Positions 55,001-63,364 of a DNA stretch of 64,000 nt are shown piece by piece (positions within the stretch are counted from its first letter, which is position 1; each line of letters begins with the position of its first letter). The position numbers were made by a program, and so were the translations under genes. Where the stretch lies: assembly GCF_014839805.1 (NCBI RefSeq), contig NC_051118.1, positions 7,804,391 through 7,868,390 on the forward strand. The letters run 5' to 3'. Origin of the DNA: Manduca sexta (Eukaryota > Arthropoda > Insecta > Lepidoptera > Sphingidae). A model generated the notes under the pieces. The model did not search any database. It saw only the letters and a program-made list of their open reading frames with translations, and was not told the origin of the DNA.

Positions 55001-58000
55001 CATATGACAAATCTGCTACCAGTAAAGTAAAAATGTAAATGAATTGTCCATTTGTCACCAGGGGCGGAGTCGCGCGGCGGCAGCAAGCGGTACAGCAGTC
55101 TGCGACAGCGGCCGCTCGGCGACTCCTACACGCCGCAACCGCAGGCGCAGCAACAGCAAGCGCAACCCGCACAGACACAGCAACAGCAACAACAGCAACA
55201 GCAACAGCACAGATATCACAATGGTACGACTTGGATTTACGCTTAAATTTACCCTCAAATTTTTTTTTCGGCATAATGGGATACCAAGACACCCTCGGCT
55301 TCATTGCAAACTCAGGAGAGGAAATGGGGAGAAGGAACAGGAGATCAATTAGTACGATATGGGTTGAATAGAGTGGGAAATATTTACGAGGTCCTTAAAC
55401 CTCTATTTGAATATCATTCCCAAGGAATACATGAATTCCACTATGTGACCTAACTCACAGAAATGTCTCCCTAGGTAGATATTACACACTGTAGGTAATT
55501 TCATCCACAAAGACGCAACACAGCACCTTTTGGAGAGGGGCAGGGGGGGTTGTCGCAGAATGTCGCAGGGTTAAGGGACCGATAATAAGCCTCTGCGTCG
55601 ACGCTGTCCATCGTAGCGTGCGTACACGCATGCTGCCCACACACATTGTAAGCGATTAGTTAAAGTACTGGGGCGCGTCTTCTTGAATCAAATGATCTGT
55701 AGTGTGTTCATGTTGTATGCCAGTTATTATACGTATGTGTTACCCCCAGGTCCCGGTGAATACACTGGCGCGGCGCCGCCCCACCAGGGCAGCCCCGCCG
55801 CTCACCCGCCACACCTCATGCACCAGGTATGCTTGCAATCTAATACTACTAGCCCTGTATTATGTCGACTCGATATTCCTTTTCCCAGACCTTTTCTCTC
55901 TCACACAGCATTATGGCCGGTGGTACTGGGTGACGTAACATTTCAATATTACTGTAATTTGATAGCTTCCTTTCCACCAAATTTCGAAGATTTATAACTT
56001 TTTATTGCGTGGATTTTGAAAATTATTTTCCCGATAGATTTTGGATGAAATACATTTTTGATATGTATTTAAAAAAAAGGAGGGGCGACACTAGGGTGGA
56101 ACATGAAATAGATACATACATATTATATACATTCATACATATGGTTTTAAAATCATTACTCTTCCTTTGCGTAGCCGTAGTCGGATAAAATTAACCAGCG
56201 TGACATGTATACCTTCCACTCGGACGGAGACGGAAGCGACACTAGTGCTATATAGAAAACAAGTAATCGACAAAATCATGTTACATTGTAATCGATTGTG
56301 ATTACGCGTAAGCGATTGTTCGTATGCTGCCGACGTACGAGTGGGATTTCGTGCATAAGGGCAATAAAATAGATTGCGCACGCGATTGTAAAAGTTGTAG
56401 ACTAGCACGATTGTTATATAACTTGACATACTTTTACATGTATGGTAATGTAATCAATTGTTTAATATAGCGATTAATATAAAAACTATAGAGTATTTCG
56501 ACGATTTTAGTATGGAGATAATGTGACACTAGGATGGACACGGGCAATTTTTTTTTCCCTTGTAAACGTGTAGTGGGACTTTTATCCTATATAAAAAGAA
56601 TATACATACAGGCTGTTCTTATTTTTTGAGTTCATTTTTATATTTTTTTATCTAAAATATATTTTTGATTCTAAATTTGAAAAACGCATCAATTGACTGA
56701 GAAAAAAAGTGAGTTATATTATATGCAAGTGTGTAACAGTGTCCACGTTGTGCAGGTGCACCGCGCGGCGTCGGTGCCGACCCCCGCGCACGCGCCGTCG
56801 CCGCCGCACGCGCCGCTCGCGCCGCCGCACACGCAGCCACAGGTACCTTTATTTTTTTTTTTGTTTTTTTTTTTTTGTTTTCGCGGAGAAAGTGTCTTAT
56901 GACTACCGCTCAGCCTTCGTGGGGGGCGACTGAGCGGTTATGTTGGGGTCACCGTGTCTTCCGACCCGGCGTTGCGCCGCCCGGATTTGATGTCGACCTT
57001 CAGGCGACCGCCGGGCCGAGTCCCTAACCTATATACAACGCACGGCATACCAACTAAAACTCCGCGGTGGCCCTCTTCGGCGCATTAGGGACGACTGCGA
57101 GCTTCCTCTGACGGAAATGTCTAGGTCTACTTCCACAGCCGCCCCTGAGCCACAGGTACCTGCGGCACTTATACCACATCCTGCCCACTGTCGACTGACG
57201 AGAGATGATTACCCCTCAGCAGTCGACACAATTATGGCGGCCTATTGGAATTCTAAACGAATTATCATTTTTTTTTTCCACAGCAAGTGCGGTTAGGCAT
57301 GTTGGAACAGCAACAGCTGGTCCAACATCAACACCACTCCATGCACAACATACCACAACAACACGCCATTGGTGAGTGTAGAAGTTCGACATAAGATTGA
57401 AAATTTAACTAGAATTTCGAACTGCAAATCTGTGATATTTTTTAAGTAGAATGTAGTTGAAAAAGGTTAAAAATTTCAAATTCTTTAATACCGCCTTGTA
57501 AATATATATCATGCGATAAAAATAGATTATGTTCCATAATGATTTAAAAATACAGGGTGTTTCTAAAAGGAGGTACATATCAATATGAAAATCGTTATGA
57601 AAGTTTCATACCCAGTACAGTTTTGGTACAAGCATTATAATAATTGTTAGATGGAAATATTTCAAGACTTTATAACTGCCTTATATGTTTAAAAAAGTAT
57701 TTATAACGTAAGTGGTGCTTCCGCAGGTCAACTTCAGCCATCGCAAGGATACGCGCCACCCGCCATGATGCCCGCTCAATACATGCAGGTAAATTATATA
57801 TTATGCAATTATATATTACGAGATAAAAAAATAATTTAAATTCTTTACCTCGTCAGCAGAAGGGATATTTACATATTTAACGAGAAAAAAAGAATGTTAT
57901 TTGAGTTTGGGATCTTATATCTTGTGCTTATACCTTTACCCTGTCTGCGATATGTTTTTTTTTAACTTAAAACACTTTGTTGCCCTTACAAGACTGGGGT

Positions 58001-61000
58001 TCCGCAAAGTGGTAGCGGCGCTGTATTCGGCGGCGCGGCGATGTACGCGCAGCCGCCGCCAGCACCGTACCAACACCAGATCTATCCACACCATAACTTC
58101 GTAAGTATCATGATATACAGGGTGTTTCGGAAAGGGGGTATCAAATTTTAATTGAAGAGAACATAGTGTAAAAACTTGTAAAGCTGTATGCTTGATAAGG
58201 TTTTATCAGCTAAATCTATTTTAGTGACTATATTTTTTTCCTAAACATTGGGGAAATATTACAATTATGATATTATACTGTGTAAGTAAATAATAAAAAA
58301 AATATTTTTTTTATACAGAAGAAGAAAATTTCTATACAAATACTAGAAACAGATTAATCACTTGAGATTTTGAGATATGAAAATTGTGCCATTTAATTTT
58401 TTTTGCAACTAAATAACGACTTTAACAAGTCGTGCGCTTGATACTAGATGGCGCACCTGTCCAACATCGACTATACTACGCACACTTGAATGACAATATT
58501 ATATAGTGCGTCATTGTTGTAGGATGTCCGGATTGGGTCAAGTATATAATCATCAGCGTATCAGCCCAGTATTATATACTGTCCCACTGCTGGGCACGGG
58601 CCTCTTCTATTACTAAGAGGGATAAGGCCTTAGCCCACCACGCTGGCCTGTTCGAAAATGTTATGGTAAAGATGATGTACCATTGCGACGGTTTTATGTA
58701 GGCATTGTTATAAATTTGTATGTGCACACCAGTGGCGAAGTTGAAATATTTCAAAAGAGGAATTTGACAACTTATAAGTACTAATAACATACATAAATGC
58801 CGTGTGAAAATACGGTAATATAATCCGGCAGGAATCGGATTATACAGACTCTTCGCCGCTGGTGCGCATCGATAATAAATACGTAGCGTGTTGGTGTTTG
58901 ACGGTGTGTGCGCGTGCGCAGGTGCCGCAGCAGGCGGGCGGCGTGACGTACTACAGCTGCGAGCAGCAGGAGCAGCAGCCGCGCGCGCAGCGCCGCCCCA
59001 CCGCCGCCATACCCATCGTGCGCCCGCACGCGCCGCACGCGCAGCACGCGCCGCACGCGCAGCACGCGCAGCACGCGCCCGACAGGTCAGGCGCTACTCT
59101 ACTGTATATTATACGGACTACATTTGATAATACGAGTACTGAAATAATATTTACATATCTTTTTAAAAAACAATCTTTACCATAAGTTATTTTAACCGTA
59201 GATGTAAAAAAAAGTAAGTTTCGAACTAAATAAAAATTAATAAAAATTTATACAAAAATAATTTATCGAAGGTACAATATATATATATATATTTTGTCAA
59301 TAATACACTTACACACTCATATTCACATTAAACTACAAAACAATATTAAATTTTGAAAACGAAAACCGACATTTTTACCGAAAATATTCGTTATTCATGG
59401 ACATTTTTTAGCGCAATATAGTAGACGGGTATGTGATTTAATTTATTAACGCAATGTAAAAATGACCTTACAAAACAAAGACTAACGTTCAAAGTTGATA
59501 ACTCGAGTTTTATAGCTGCAAATAAATAGTATACGGTAAAAGTCATAAACCACCGATGAACAGTAGTAGGAACGAGAGAGCGTATTTAAAAGTTGAATGA
59601 AAGTGTATAACCGCATGGCATGTAAGCCAATACACAACGAGCATCTGAGGAACCTATCACAGCATCTTCGGTAATCTTCGGTAAAGTTCGGTACGTTGGA
59701 CTCGGAACCGACCAATCACGAGTGTGCTCACGACTGGTGCCTCTATTTGGGTAGATCGCAACGTCACCCGTTCTCTCGGTGGCGTATTGCATGCGTGGTA
59801 CGGCAGCTTTCTGGGATCTTGGGTTCGAATCCCGGCTCGGGCCAAAAATAATTGTGATAGAGTTCAGGGAATCAGGAAGTTGTCGGTGTGATACCTCCGT
59901 TCCACACGTAAAGCAGTTGGTCCTGCGCCTGATCTCTCTCCGGTCATTAAATATTATGTTTTTTCTGTCTCATTTGTCTGTTTTAATATTTTACAGAACA
60001 AGCAAAATCTATACTAATATAAGGCTGAAGAGTTTGTTTGAATGTGTTAATCTCAGGAACTATTAAACGAATATTGTTTTTTTTTTTAATAGGGAGCTAC
60101 ATTACTCCTGAGTGTTATAGGCTACTTTTTATCCCAGAATAAACATTTTAAATGGCTGGAGCCAACAGGTAAAAGCTAGTAATATATTAAAACAGATGAG
60201 ACAGAAATAGTTATAATTCGTAAAAATTAATTCGTTGTGTACATTTATTTTTAGAAATACTTATACTTCTTTTAATCATAAAATAACATTTTACAGTTCA
60301 ACTAACGATAATTTAAGAAATATTGTTTTTCTACATTTGTGATGCCTTGGATTTTACCAAATCCGACTTGTTAAATTTCTTAAAAAAGAAGAAAGTACAT
60401 TACCTATTTTTTTTTTTATTACAATCAATAGGCCATTTACCGTAATATATTTCTTGTTTATTTTAATAATATCTCGAACCGCCGTTTTCGATAAACGATA
60501 CCAATCTATTCTTTGATCCATTGCGATAATGGACCAATCAGGGCGGTGTTTTTGACACGCGTAAGAATTATTTATTTTGGTTGGTCGATTCTTGGAATCG
60601 GATTGACGATTAAAATTGTTATCGCTTATTGAAGACGGCCGTGTGATGTACTTATTCGCACAGGCCTTATAATTTAATGGCAGCGTAATGAGTTTTATAA
60701 ACTGAGAGGCGTTGGGTTTGATAAAGAAAATGGGTATTTGTGATAATTCGTACGACGAGCTAATAATATTTATAACATGCAGTTATCCGACATCGATATG
60801 TTTTTTATATCTATGAATAGTTTTAAACGTCATATAATAGAATCTCTATGTGGAAACTAATTTGTTAATTCTCCAACTACATTTTATGCATAATTTTATT
60901 TAAGAGATTTTTTTTTTTTTTGTTACCTTTATTTCATTGTATTTTAATTAATGTCATTGTTCACTCTTTCCATACCTGTGTTATTTATTAGTAGAAACTT

Positions 61001-62146
61001 CGCTGGATTCTGTAACATATTCTTTTATTATTTATATTTGATATTTTCTGTTTGTTTCCCAAATATATTAAATAAATAAATAAGAAATGATTTAGGTTTA
61101 CGCGATTGTTAGACATTGAAATAAAACTCTTTTACGGGACTCTAGTCCCTCTCGTGACCATTCTGGTTGTATTCTTTAAACATCGGGAGAAATTTATATA
61201 AAAAAAAGCGATAAAATTCGTAAAATGGTTTTATTTCCAATGTATTTGTGTTTTTCGGTTTCGAAATAATTAAATGCACGTTTTTTTTTTGTTCTAGGTT
61301 AATTTTCGTTCAATGGTATGAGAGAAGTTTATAGCTATATAGGACATAGAGTTGCGTACAACTAACATTGTTTTTTTAATAGATTTTTATATCTAGGTGT
61401 CGCAAAAGGTATATTTTATTTCGATATTTATTATATAAACAGCGTATATCTTGAAATTTTGACATAATCATATTAATTCATGAGTATAATATACTAGTTT
61501 TCTTCATGCTTCATTTAATGTGTTATTTTATTTATTTATTAAATTCAAGTAATTAAGGACCCATAAAAAAGTACACTTACATGACAGCCATGTATTTGTA
61601 TTCGATAAAAAAATAGGTTGCCCGGGATTGAACGTTTTAACGAATGTTTAAACAAATTTAATGAAAATAACAAAATGTGCATTTGCTTGAATTTTTCATG
61701 ACGTAGCCCAAACAGCAAGCAAGTAACTCGTTTGATTTTAATCGACCTCTACTACCTATAAATACACAGTACTAAAAGAATAATTCGTCAATCCTTTAAG
61801 AAAGGAAATTAGGTATTACGAACGTAACTTTATGAGTCCGAAAAAAGCAATACCATTGGCATACTTAGCCTTAAGTTCGTGGGGGGCAAGGACTAATTTT
61901 TTTATCAAGGTGGATCATTAAAAGTTATTCCCAATAGGTCAACACAAGTGCACGTACAGTGCATATAAACAAAATCCAAAGGTGGCATCTACCCACCACT
62001 GTCCCTCTGCCGACCCCTATTTTAATTTTAGTTTATGTATAATTTTTGTTGAAACAGAGCAGCTAACTCGACGGAGAAGGACAACATAGACAGAATAGTG
62101 GAAAACATGTTCGTGAGGAAACCATGGCCAGCGACGCACGGCGCCG
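39962..62146 (+). CDS. CASC3: CASC3 / Barentsz, exon junction complex core protein (17 exons, 3' end outside)
   Basis: Exons: 39962-40051, 40273-40374, 44800-44903, 47404-47548, 48718-48812, 50832-50963, 53025-53258, 53679-53766, 54321-54420, 55062-55223, 55750-55826, 56756-56842, 57284-57371, 57727-57788, 57993-58100, 58922-59085 and 62058-62146. All phases agree, giving 642 codons plus one base. CASC3 clamps eIF4A3 on spliced mRNA and acts in mRNA localisation and decay. The SELOR region that contacts eIF4A3 is split, as in the family: NPQYIPKRGTFYEHDDR, then NKWSHDKYIENEQTPKSREE and LVAIYGYDIR. Later GSKRYSSLRQRPLG and GGVTYY match conserved C-terminal motifs. The N-terminus is acidic/Ser-rich and the C-terminal half is low complexity (Gln, Pro, His, Ala). 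The start is fixed by an in-frame TAA at 39914-39916. Human CASC3 is 703 residues, so one or more short 3' exons are missing. Confidence 0.94.
40273..40374 (+). CDS. CASC3: CASC3 exon 2
   Basis: The core is DGQHESDYDSQGSESETSER, with donor CAG|GTGAGT. Two in-frame acceptors are possible: GCATGCAG (start 40273) and GCTTGCAG (start 40300). The choice adds or removes nine residues. Confidence 0.8.
42800..42912 (-). mobile_element. SINE, family A (partial)
   Basis: 'acaggctgatcccggaatgt', 'gggccactatggcgggtttt' and 'tatcttaccaccag'. It lies in CASC3 intron 2. Confidence 0.65.
43259..43536 (+). mobile_element. Helitron, family I
   Basis: It starts TCTATTTATATAG after A 43258 and ends 'gtagggtcagctag' before T 43537. 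It is an opposite-orientation relative of 5856-6139. The small frames on both strands are part of it. Confidence 0.7.
44350..44605 (-). mobile_element. SINE, family C
   Basis: Reversed copy: 'cccgaaggggaaggcagagg', 'tcccatgatgggataggggg', 'gatcgaatccgagacctcag', 'ctaccaaagcagtcag'. It ends about 200 bp before exon 3. Confidence 0.7.
44800..44903 (+). CDS. CASC3: CASC3 exon 3, first SELOR part
   Basis: Acceptor CCTTTTCCAG, donor AG|GTAAAA. It gives ETSERRVDDDEDRSNPQYIP, then KRGTFYEHDDRTAA. The YIP-(K/R)-G-(T/L)-F-(Y/F)-EHD phrase is diagnostic for CASC3. Confidence 0.96.
45285..45385 (-). mobile_element. Diverged foldback arm (relative of 24130-24515)
   Basis: 'cgtgaccatgaaggctgcag', 'tgaaacgtcgagtgaaa' and 'ccgcggtaaaatccgaaaaa' match the right arm of the 24-kb element. 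It lies in CASC3 intron 3. Confidence 0.55.
45440..45625. repeat. Dispersed repeat, family E (reverse copy)
   Basis: It is the reverse complement of 32960-33130: 'ttaaatagctgtcaaaaacg', 'cttattaagaggcaagatga', 'ttacagctgatcgagtaaat', 'ctaagcatagctttgcgaaa'. Confidence 0.65.
45968..46390 (-). mobile_element. LINE-like repeat, family K, with hairpins
   Basis: A poly-T start is followed by stem CTGCCGTGGTTG (45999-46010) / CAACCACGGCAG (46059-46070) with an inner CCGGGGG/CCCCCGG pair. A second stem lies at 46105-46113/46118-46126. The purine-rich body and 'gggtcgcggcaaatgtgcc' match 3566-3930. No intact frame remains. Confidence 0.55.
46391..46765 (+). mobile_element. SINE B with its 5' part tandemly triplicated
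   Basis: 'tggtaggtctctcat...' starts at 46394, 46498 and 46600 (units of 104 and 102 bp, each ending 'tttgcagacgtttac'), then the usual B body follows to 'aggatagtgagcgcag'. It lies in CASC3 intron 3. Confidence 0.75.
47404..47548 (+). CDS. CASC3: CASC3 exon 4
   Basis: Acceptor CTATCATCAG, donor CAG|GTACGT. It gives SGEESTNTTSEAVSEKKDGA, a basic stretch and ETVNKWSHDKYIENEQ. The W.HDK(Y/F).E.EQ phrase begins the second SELOR part. Confidence 0.94.
47583..48350 (+). repeat. Nine-unit tandem array (85-86 bp) derived from the SINE A terminus
   Basis: 'gtaagtgataaaa' recurs at 47669, 47755, 47841, 47927, 48013, 48098, 48183 and 48268, after a first diverged unit from about 47583. Spacing is 86 bp four times, then 85 bp. 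Each unit holds ggatatattttatatcc (a near-palindrome), 'agcgaccaccgtacactagg' and 'aaacccgccatact'. The last unit runs on into the rest of a SINE A (to about 48410). It begins 35 bp after the exon 4 donor. Confidence 0.92.
48718..48812 (+). CDS. CASC3: CASC3 exon 5, second SELOR part
   Basis: Acceptor TTGTCTACAG, donor GG|GTCAGT. It gives TPKSREELVAIYGYDIRNED and APPHARRNRRYG, closely matching the family. Confidence 0.96.
49344..49497. mobile_element. MITE, family J
   Basis: Near-perfect TIRs TTCAATAAATGATCCCAATC and (read inward) TTTAATAAACGATCCCAATC bound about 154 bp. Relatives are at 51275-51345 (partial), 60487-60633, 22660 and 63265-63370. It lies in CASC3 intron 5. Confidence 0.65.
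50515..50675 (-). mobile_element. Helitron fragment, LEP1-like
   Basis: A single unit of the 123-bp sequence ('gctccgctcctattggtcat') plus the terminal 'ctttatataatagtatagat'. It is about 150 bp upstream of exon 6. Confidence 0.6.
50832..50963 (+). CDS. CASC3: CASC3 exon 6
   Basis: Acceptor TTTCTATACCAG, donor GG|GTCAGT. It gives RGPNKYTRTWEDEEAYRR, a Pro/Asn-rich stretch and PEDFPELDAANNKQG. Confidence 0.93.
51060..51255 (-). mobile_element. SINE, family C
   Basis: 'tagaggtgcaaccagggtac', 'gtcccatgatgtgatagggc', 'aattcgaacccaggaccta' and 'ctacgccacagaggcagtgg'. A MITE J half (51275-51345) and a SINE A fragment (51365-51495, minus) follow. Confidence 0.65.
51639..52818 (-). mobile_element. 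Large LEP1-like Helitron with six-unit internal array and (CAAA)n
   Basis: CTAG at 51639 follows A; TCTATACTA (minus strand) ends at 52818 before T. Units of about 123 bp start near 51983, 52105, 52231, 52353, 52477 and 52600. A tetranucleotide CAAA run covers about 52726-52790. Sister of 341-1329. It lies in CASC3 intron 6, antisense. Confidence 0.78.
53025..53258 (+). CDS. CASC3: CASC3 exon 7
   Basis: Acceptor GTGTTGACAG, donor AG|GTGAGG. It gives TRKPRMTRPRSKSQPA, a Gly/Ala run, ALRRHASIKTRARPKPKPAP and LPALENLTITTNN. It is basic and very GC-rich compared with the intron around it. Confidence 0.9.
53679..53766 (+). CDS. CASC3: CASC3 exon 8
   Basis: Acceptor ATTTTCCAG, donor CAG|GTACAT; it reads QGQPQRKVNATVAQQRPVPT and DQARKKPTQ. 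Confidence 0.88.
54321..54420 (+). CDS. CASC3: CASC3 exon 9
   Basis: Gln/Asn/Pro-rich: AQQQSSPAPNKSPPQQQ and NNQQHQQQNA. Donor G|GTAATT. An alternative acceptor six bases downstream would remove Ala-Gln. Confidence 0.85.
54722..55020 (-). mobile_element. SINE, family B
   Basis: Reversed full copy: 'aatgacgagacgagctagcc', 'gaccgcccacaaacagtag', 'tactgcgctcgcc'-type middle, 'cggcagaaatagatattgcg' and 'ggtggtaccgactcagg'. It ends only about 40 bp before exon 10. Confidence 0.7.
55062..55223 (+). CDS. CASC3: CASC3 exon 10
   Basis: Acceptor TTTGTCACCAG, donor G|GTACGA. It gives GAESRGGSKRYSSLRQRPLG, then a Gln-rich tract with a run of nine Gln and HRYHN. KRYSS-RQRP is a conserved C-terminal CASC3 motif. 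Confidence 0.94.
55258..55460 (-). mobile_element. LINE-like repeat, family K (diverged)
   Basis: A T-run, then 'gagaaggaacaggag', 'gggaaatatttacgaggtcc' and 'cctctatttgaatatc' follow the family K order. It begins right after exon 10. Confidence 0.4.
55750..55826 (+). CDS. CASC3: CASC3 exon 11
   Basis: Acceptor TTACCCCCAG, donor CAG|GTATGC; reads GPGEYTGAAPPHQGSPAAHP and PHLMHQ. Confidence 0.88.
55827..56755 (+). other. CASC3 intron 11
   Basis: Nothing beyond intron sequence was identified in this stretch. Confidence 0.4.
56756..56842 (+). CDS. CASC3: CASC3 exon 12
   Basis: Acceptor CGTTGTGCAG. It gives VHRAASVPTPAHAPSPPHAP and LAPPHTQPQ. The donor CAG|GTACCT is duplicated 313 bp downstream by a LINE insertion. 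Confidence 0.9.
56849..57147 (-). mobile_element. 5'-truncated LINE end with 14-bp target duplication
   Basis: AGCCACAGGTACCT occurs at 56835-56848 and 57148-57161. The insert starts with a long poly-T (a poly-A tail on the minus strand). On the minus strand it has an open C-terminus ending VVPNAPKRATAEF and stop, followed by a GC-rich 3' UTR. This is a non-LTR retroelement with a short remnant of ORF2. The clade is not assigned. Confidence 0.85.
57180..57245 (-). mobile_element. SINE, family A fragment
   Basis: 'ctgtcgactgacgagagatg', 'acacaattatggcggcctat'. It ends just upstream of exon 13. Confidence 0.55.
57284..57371 (+). CDS. CASC3: CASC3 exon 13
   Basis: Acceptor TTTTTTCCACAG, donor G|GTGAGT; reads QVRLGMLEQQQLVQHQHHSM and HNIPQQHAI. 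Confidence 0.9.
57727..57788 (+). CDS. CASC3: CASC3 exon 14
   Basis: Acceptor GCTTCCGCAG, donor CAG|GTAAAT; reads GQLQPSQGYAPPAMMPAQYM plus Q. Confidence 0.9.
57993..58100 (+). CDS. CASC3: CASC3 exon 15
   Basis: Acceptor CCCTTACAAG, donor TTC|GTAAGT; reads TGVPQSGSGAVFGGAAMYAQ, PPPAPYQHQIYPHHNF. The Gly/Pro/Tyr composition fits the CASC3 C-terminal half. Confidence 0.88.
58545..58660 (-). mobile_element. SINE, family H (partial)
   Basis: 'atcatcagcgtatcagccca', 'actgtcccactgctgggcac', 'cacgctggcctgttcg'. It lies in CASC3 intron 15. Confidence 0.65.
58922..59085 (+). CDS. CASC3: CASC3 exon 16 with coded minisatellite
   Basis: Acceptor GCGCGTGCGCAG, donor AG|GTCAGG. It opens VPQQAGGVTYYSCEQQEQQP, the GGVTYY motif of CASC3, then RRPTAAIPIVRP and a tract of His-Ala-Pro / His-Ala-Gln triplets coded by a CACGCGCCG/CACGCGCAG repeat. 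Confidence 0.93.
59770..59930 (+). mobile_element. tRNA-derived SINE head
   Basis: 'cggtggcgtattgcatgcg' and 'gggttcgaatcccggctcgg' give A- and B-box regions. The body differs from family C after 'gccaaaaataattgtg'. Confidence 0.55.
60008..60179 (+). mobile_element. Helitron, LEP1-like, 172 bp
   Basis: It starts TCTATACTAATATAAGGC after A 60007 and ends 'caggtaaaagctag' before T 60180. Confidence 0.7.
60487..60633. mobile_element. MITE, family J
   Basis: TIR-like ends 'ttcgataaacgataccaatc' and (reversed) 'ttcaataagcgataacaatt', with an internal 'aatggaccaatcagggc'. Confidence 0.55.
61095..61245. mobile_element. Foldback element, diverged
   Basis: 'tttacgcgattgttagacat' and 'attgaaataaaac' at one end face 'ggttttatttccaat' at the other. 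The interior has 'cgtgaccattctggt' and 'acatcgggagaaat', as in the 24-kb element. Confidence 0.55.
62058..62146 (+). CDS. CASC3: CASC3 exon 17 (last seen)
   Basis: Acceptor TTGTTGAAACAG, donor G|GTGAGT. It gives AANSTEKDNIDRIVENMFVR, then KPWPATHGA. It ends in phase 1, so at least one more exon lies downstream; none is visible before 64000. Confidence 0.85.
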
Positions 62147-62184
62147 GTGAGTAGTCCACACTCAATCCCTCCTGGATATGTCAT

Positions 62185-62860
62185 CGACTAACTAAATATT
62201 CCAACCCGTCGTCAAGTGTGAATCAACTAACTAACAAAATATTCTGACCCGTCAAATTTGAATCAACTAATTAACAAAATATTTTGTCAAGTGTAAATCA
62301 ACTAACTAAATATACCGTCCCGTCAAGTGTGAATCAACTACCAAAATATTCCGACCCGTCAAATGTGAATCAACTAATTAACGAAATATTCCGACCCGTT
62401 AAGTGTGAATCAACTAACTAACGAAATATTTCAAGCCGTCAATTGTGAATCAACTAACTAACAAAATATTCCGACCCGTCAAGTGTAAATCAACTAACAA
62501 ACAAAATATTCTGAGCCGTCTAATTTGAATCAACTAACAAAATATTCCGAGCCGTCAAATGTGAATCAACTAACTAACAAAATATTCTGAGCCGTCAAGT
62601 GTGAATCAACTAACTAACAAAATATTCTGAGCCGTCATGTGTGAATCAACTAACAAAATATTCCGACCCGTCATGTGTGAATCAACGAACTAACAAAATA
62701 TTCCGACCCGTCAACTGTGAACCAACTAACTAACAAAATATTCCGACCCGTAAAGTGTGAATCAACTAACTAACAACATATTCCGACCCGTAAAGTGTGG
62801 ATCAACTAACTAACAAAATATCCCGACCAGTCAAATGTGTATCGACTAACTAAATCGACC
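62185..62860. repeat. Minisatellite of about 17 units, roughly 33-45 bp each
   Basis: The unit is 'gtgaatcaactaactaacaa' followed by 'aatattccgacccgtcaa'. Length varies mainly by loss of one 'ctaa' block. It begins about 40 bp after the exon 17 donor. Confidence 0.9.
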
Positions 62861-63364
62861 GAAAAAAAATCGATTATATGTAAAATACTTTAAAAAAATA
62901 ACATGATTTGAAAACTTTCTCCATGGAAGTTGGTTTAAAAATTCCCTCCCTGCAAGCGTTAATCAACTAACAAAATTGAACTACAAAACTACAAAATTGA
63001 ACTACAAGAAGGTCAGAATTTATAAGTTAAAGGTAACACTAACAAACATTTGAAACCTACATTTAATCGACGTGGATATAAAAAGCGTATAATAATAATA
63101 CAAGATGTGATTTTGGACTACGCGCGTAAATTTACAAGGAATTATATAATATTTAACATAGTTTTTACATTCGGTGGTCTGTTTGCAATCCCTGCGAGGA
63201 TCACAATCCCGGGCAAAACATTTAAGAAATTATTACATATTTACTAACAATAAACTATATAATATCTATCTCCGGATCAATTTCGAGAGAAAACCAATCA
63301 AAATAAGCCATCAGTAAGCGTTTATTCTGATTGGTCGACTTTCGCAATCTATCCGTGGATAGAG
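62861..63364. other. Gene-free stretch
   Basis: AT-rich. 63265-63370 is a diverged MITE J copy ('cggatcaatttcgag', 'ctgattggtcgactttcg'). Confidence 0.4.

Larger units (their letters stand above)
59086..62057 (+). other. CASC3 intron 16
   Basis: The 3-kb intron contains a SINE C head (about 59770-59860), a Helitron (60008-60179), MITE J (60487-60633) and a foldback relative (61095-61245). The remainder (59090-59760, 60640-61090, 61250-62050) shows nothing identifiable. Confidence 0.6.

Noticed and set aside
55683..55997. 104-codon plus-strand frame through exon 11
   Set aside because: Only 55750-55826 has splice sites and the right phase; the rest is read-through into introns.
58781..59074. 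Arg/Val-rich minus-strand frame opposite exon 16
   Set aside because: It is a GC-rich shadow of the CASC3 exon, as are 53064-53249, 55055-55258 and 56652-56840.
62185..62860. CRISPR-like array
   Set aside because: The units abut without distinct spacers and vary by short blocks: a eukaryotic minisatellite. The same applies to 47583-48350 and 51983-52720.
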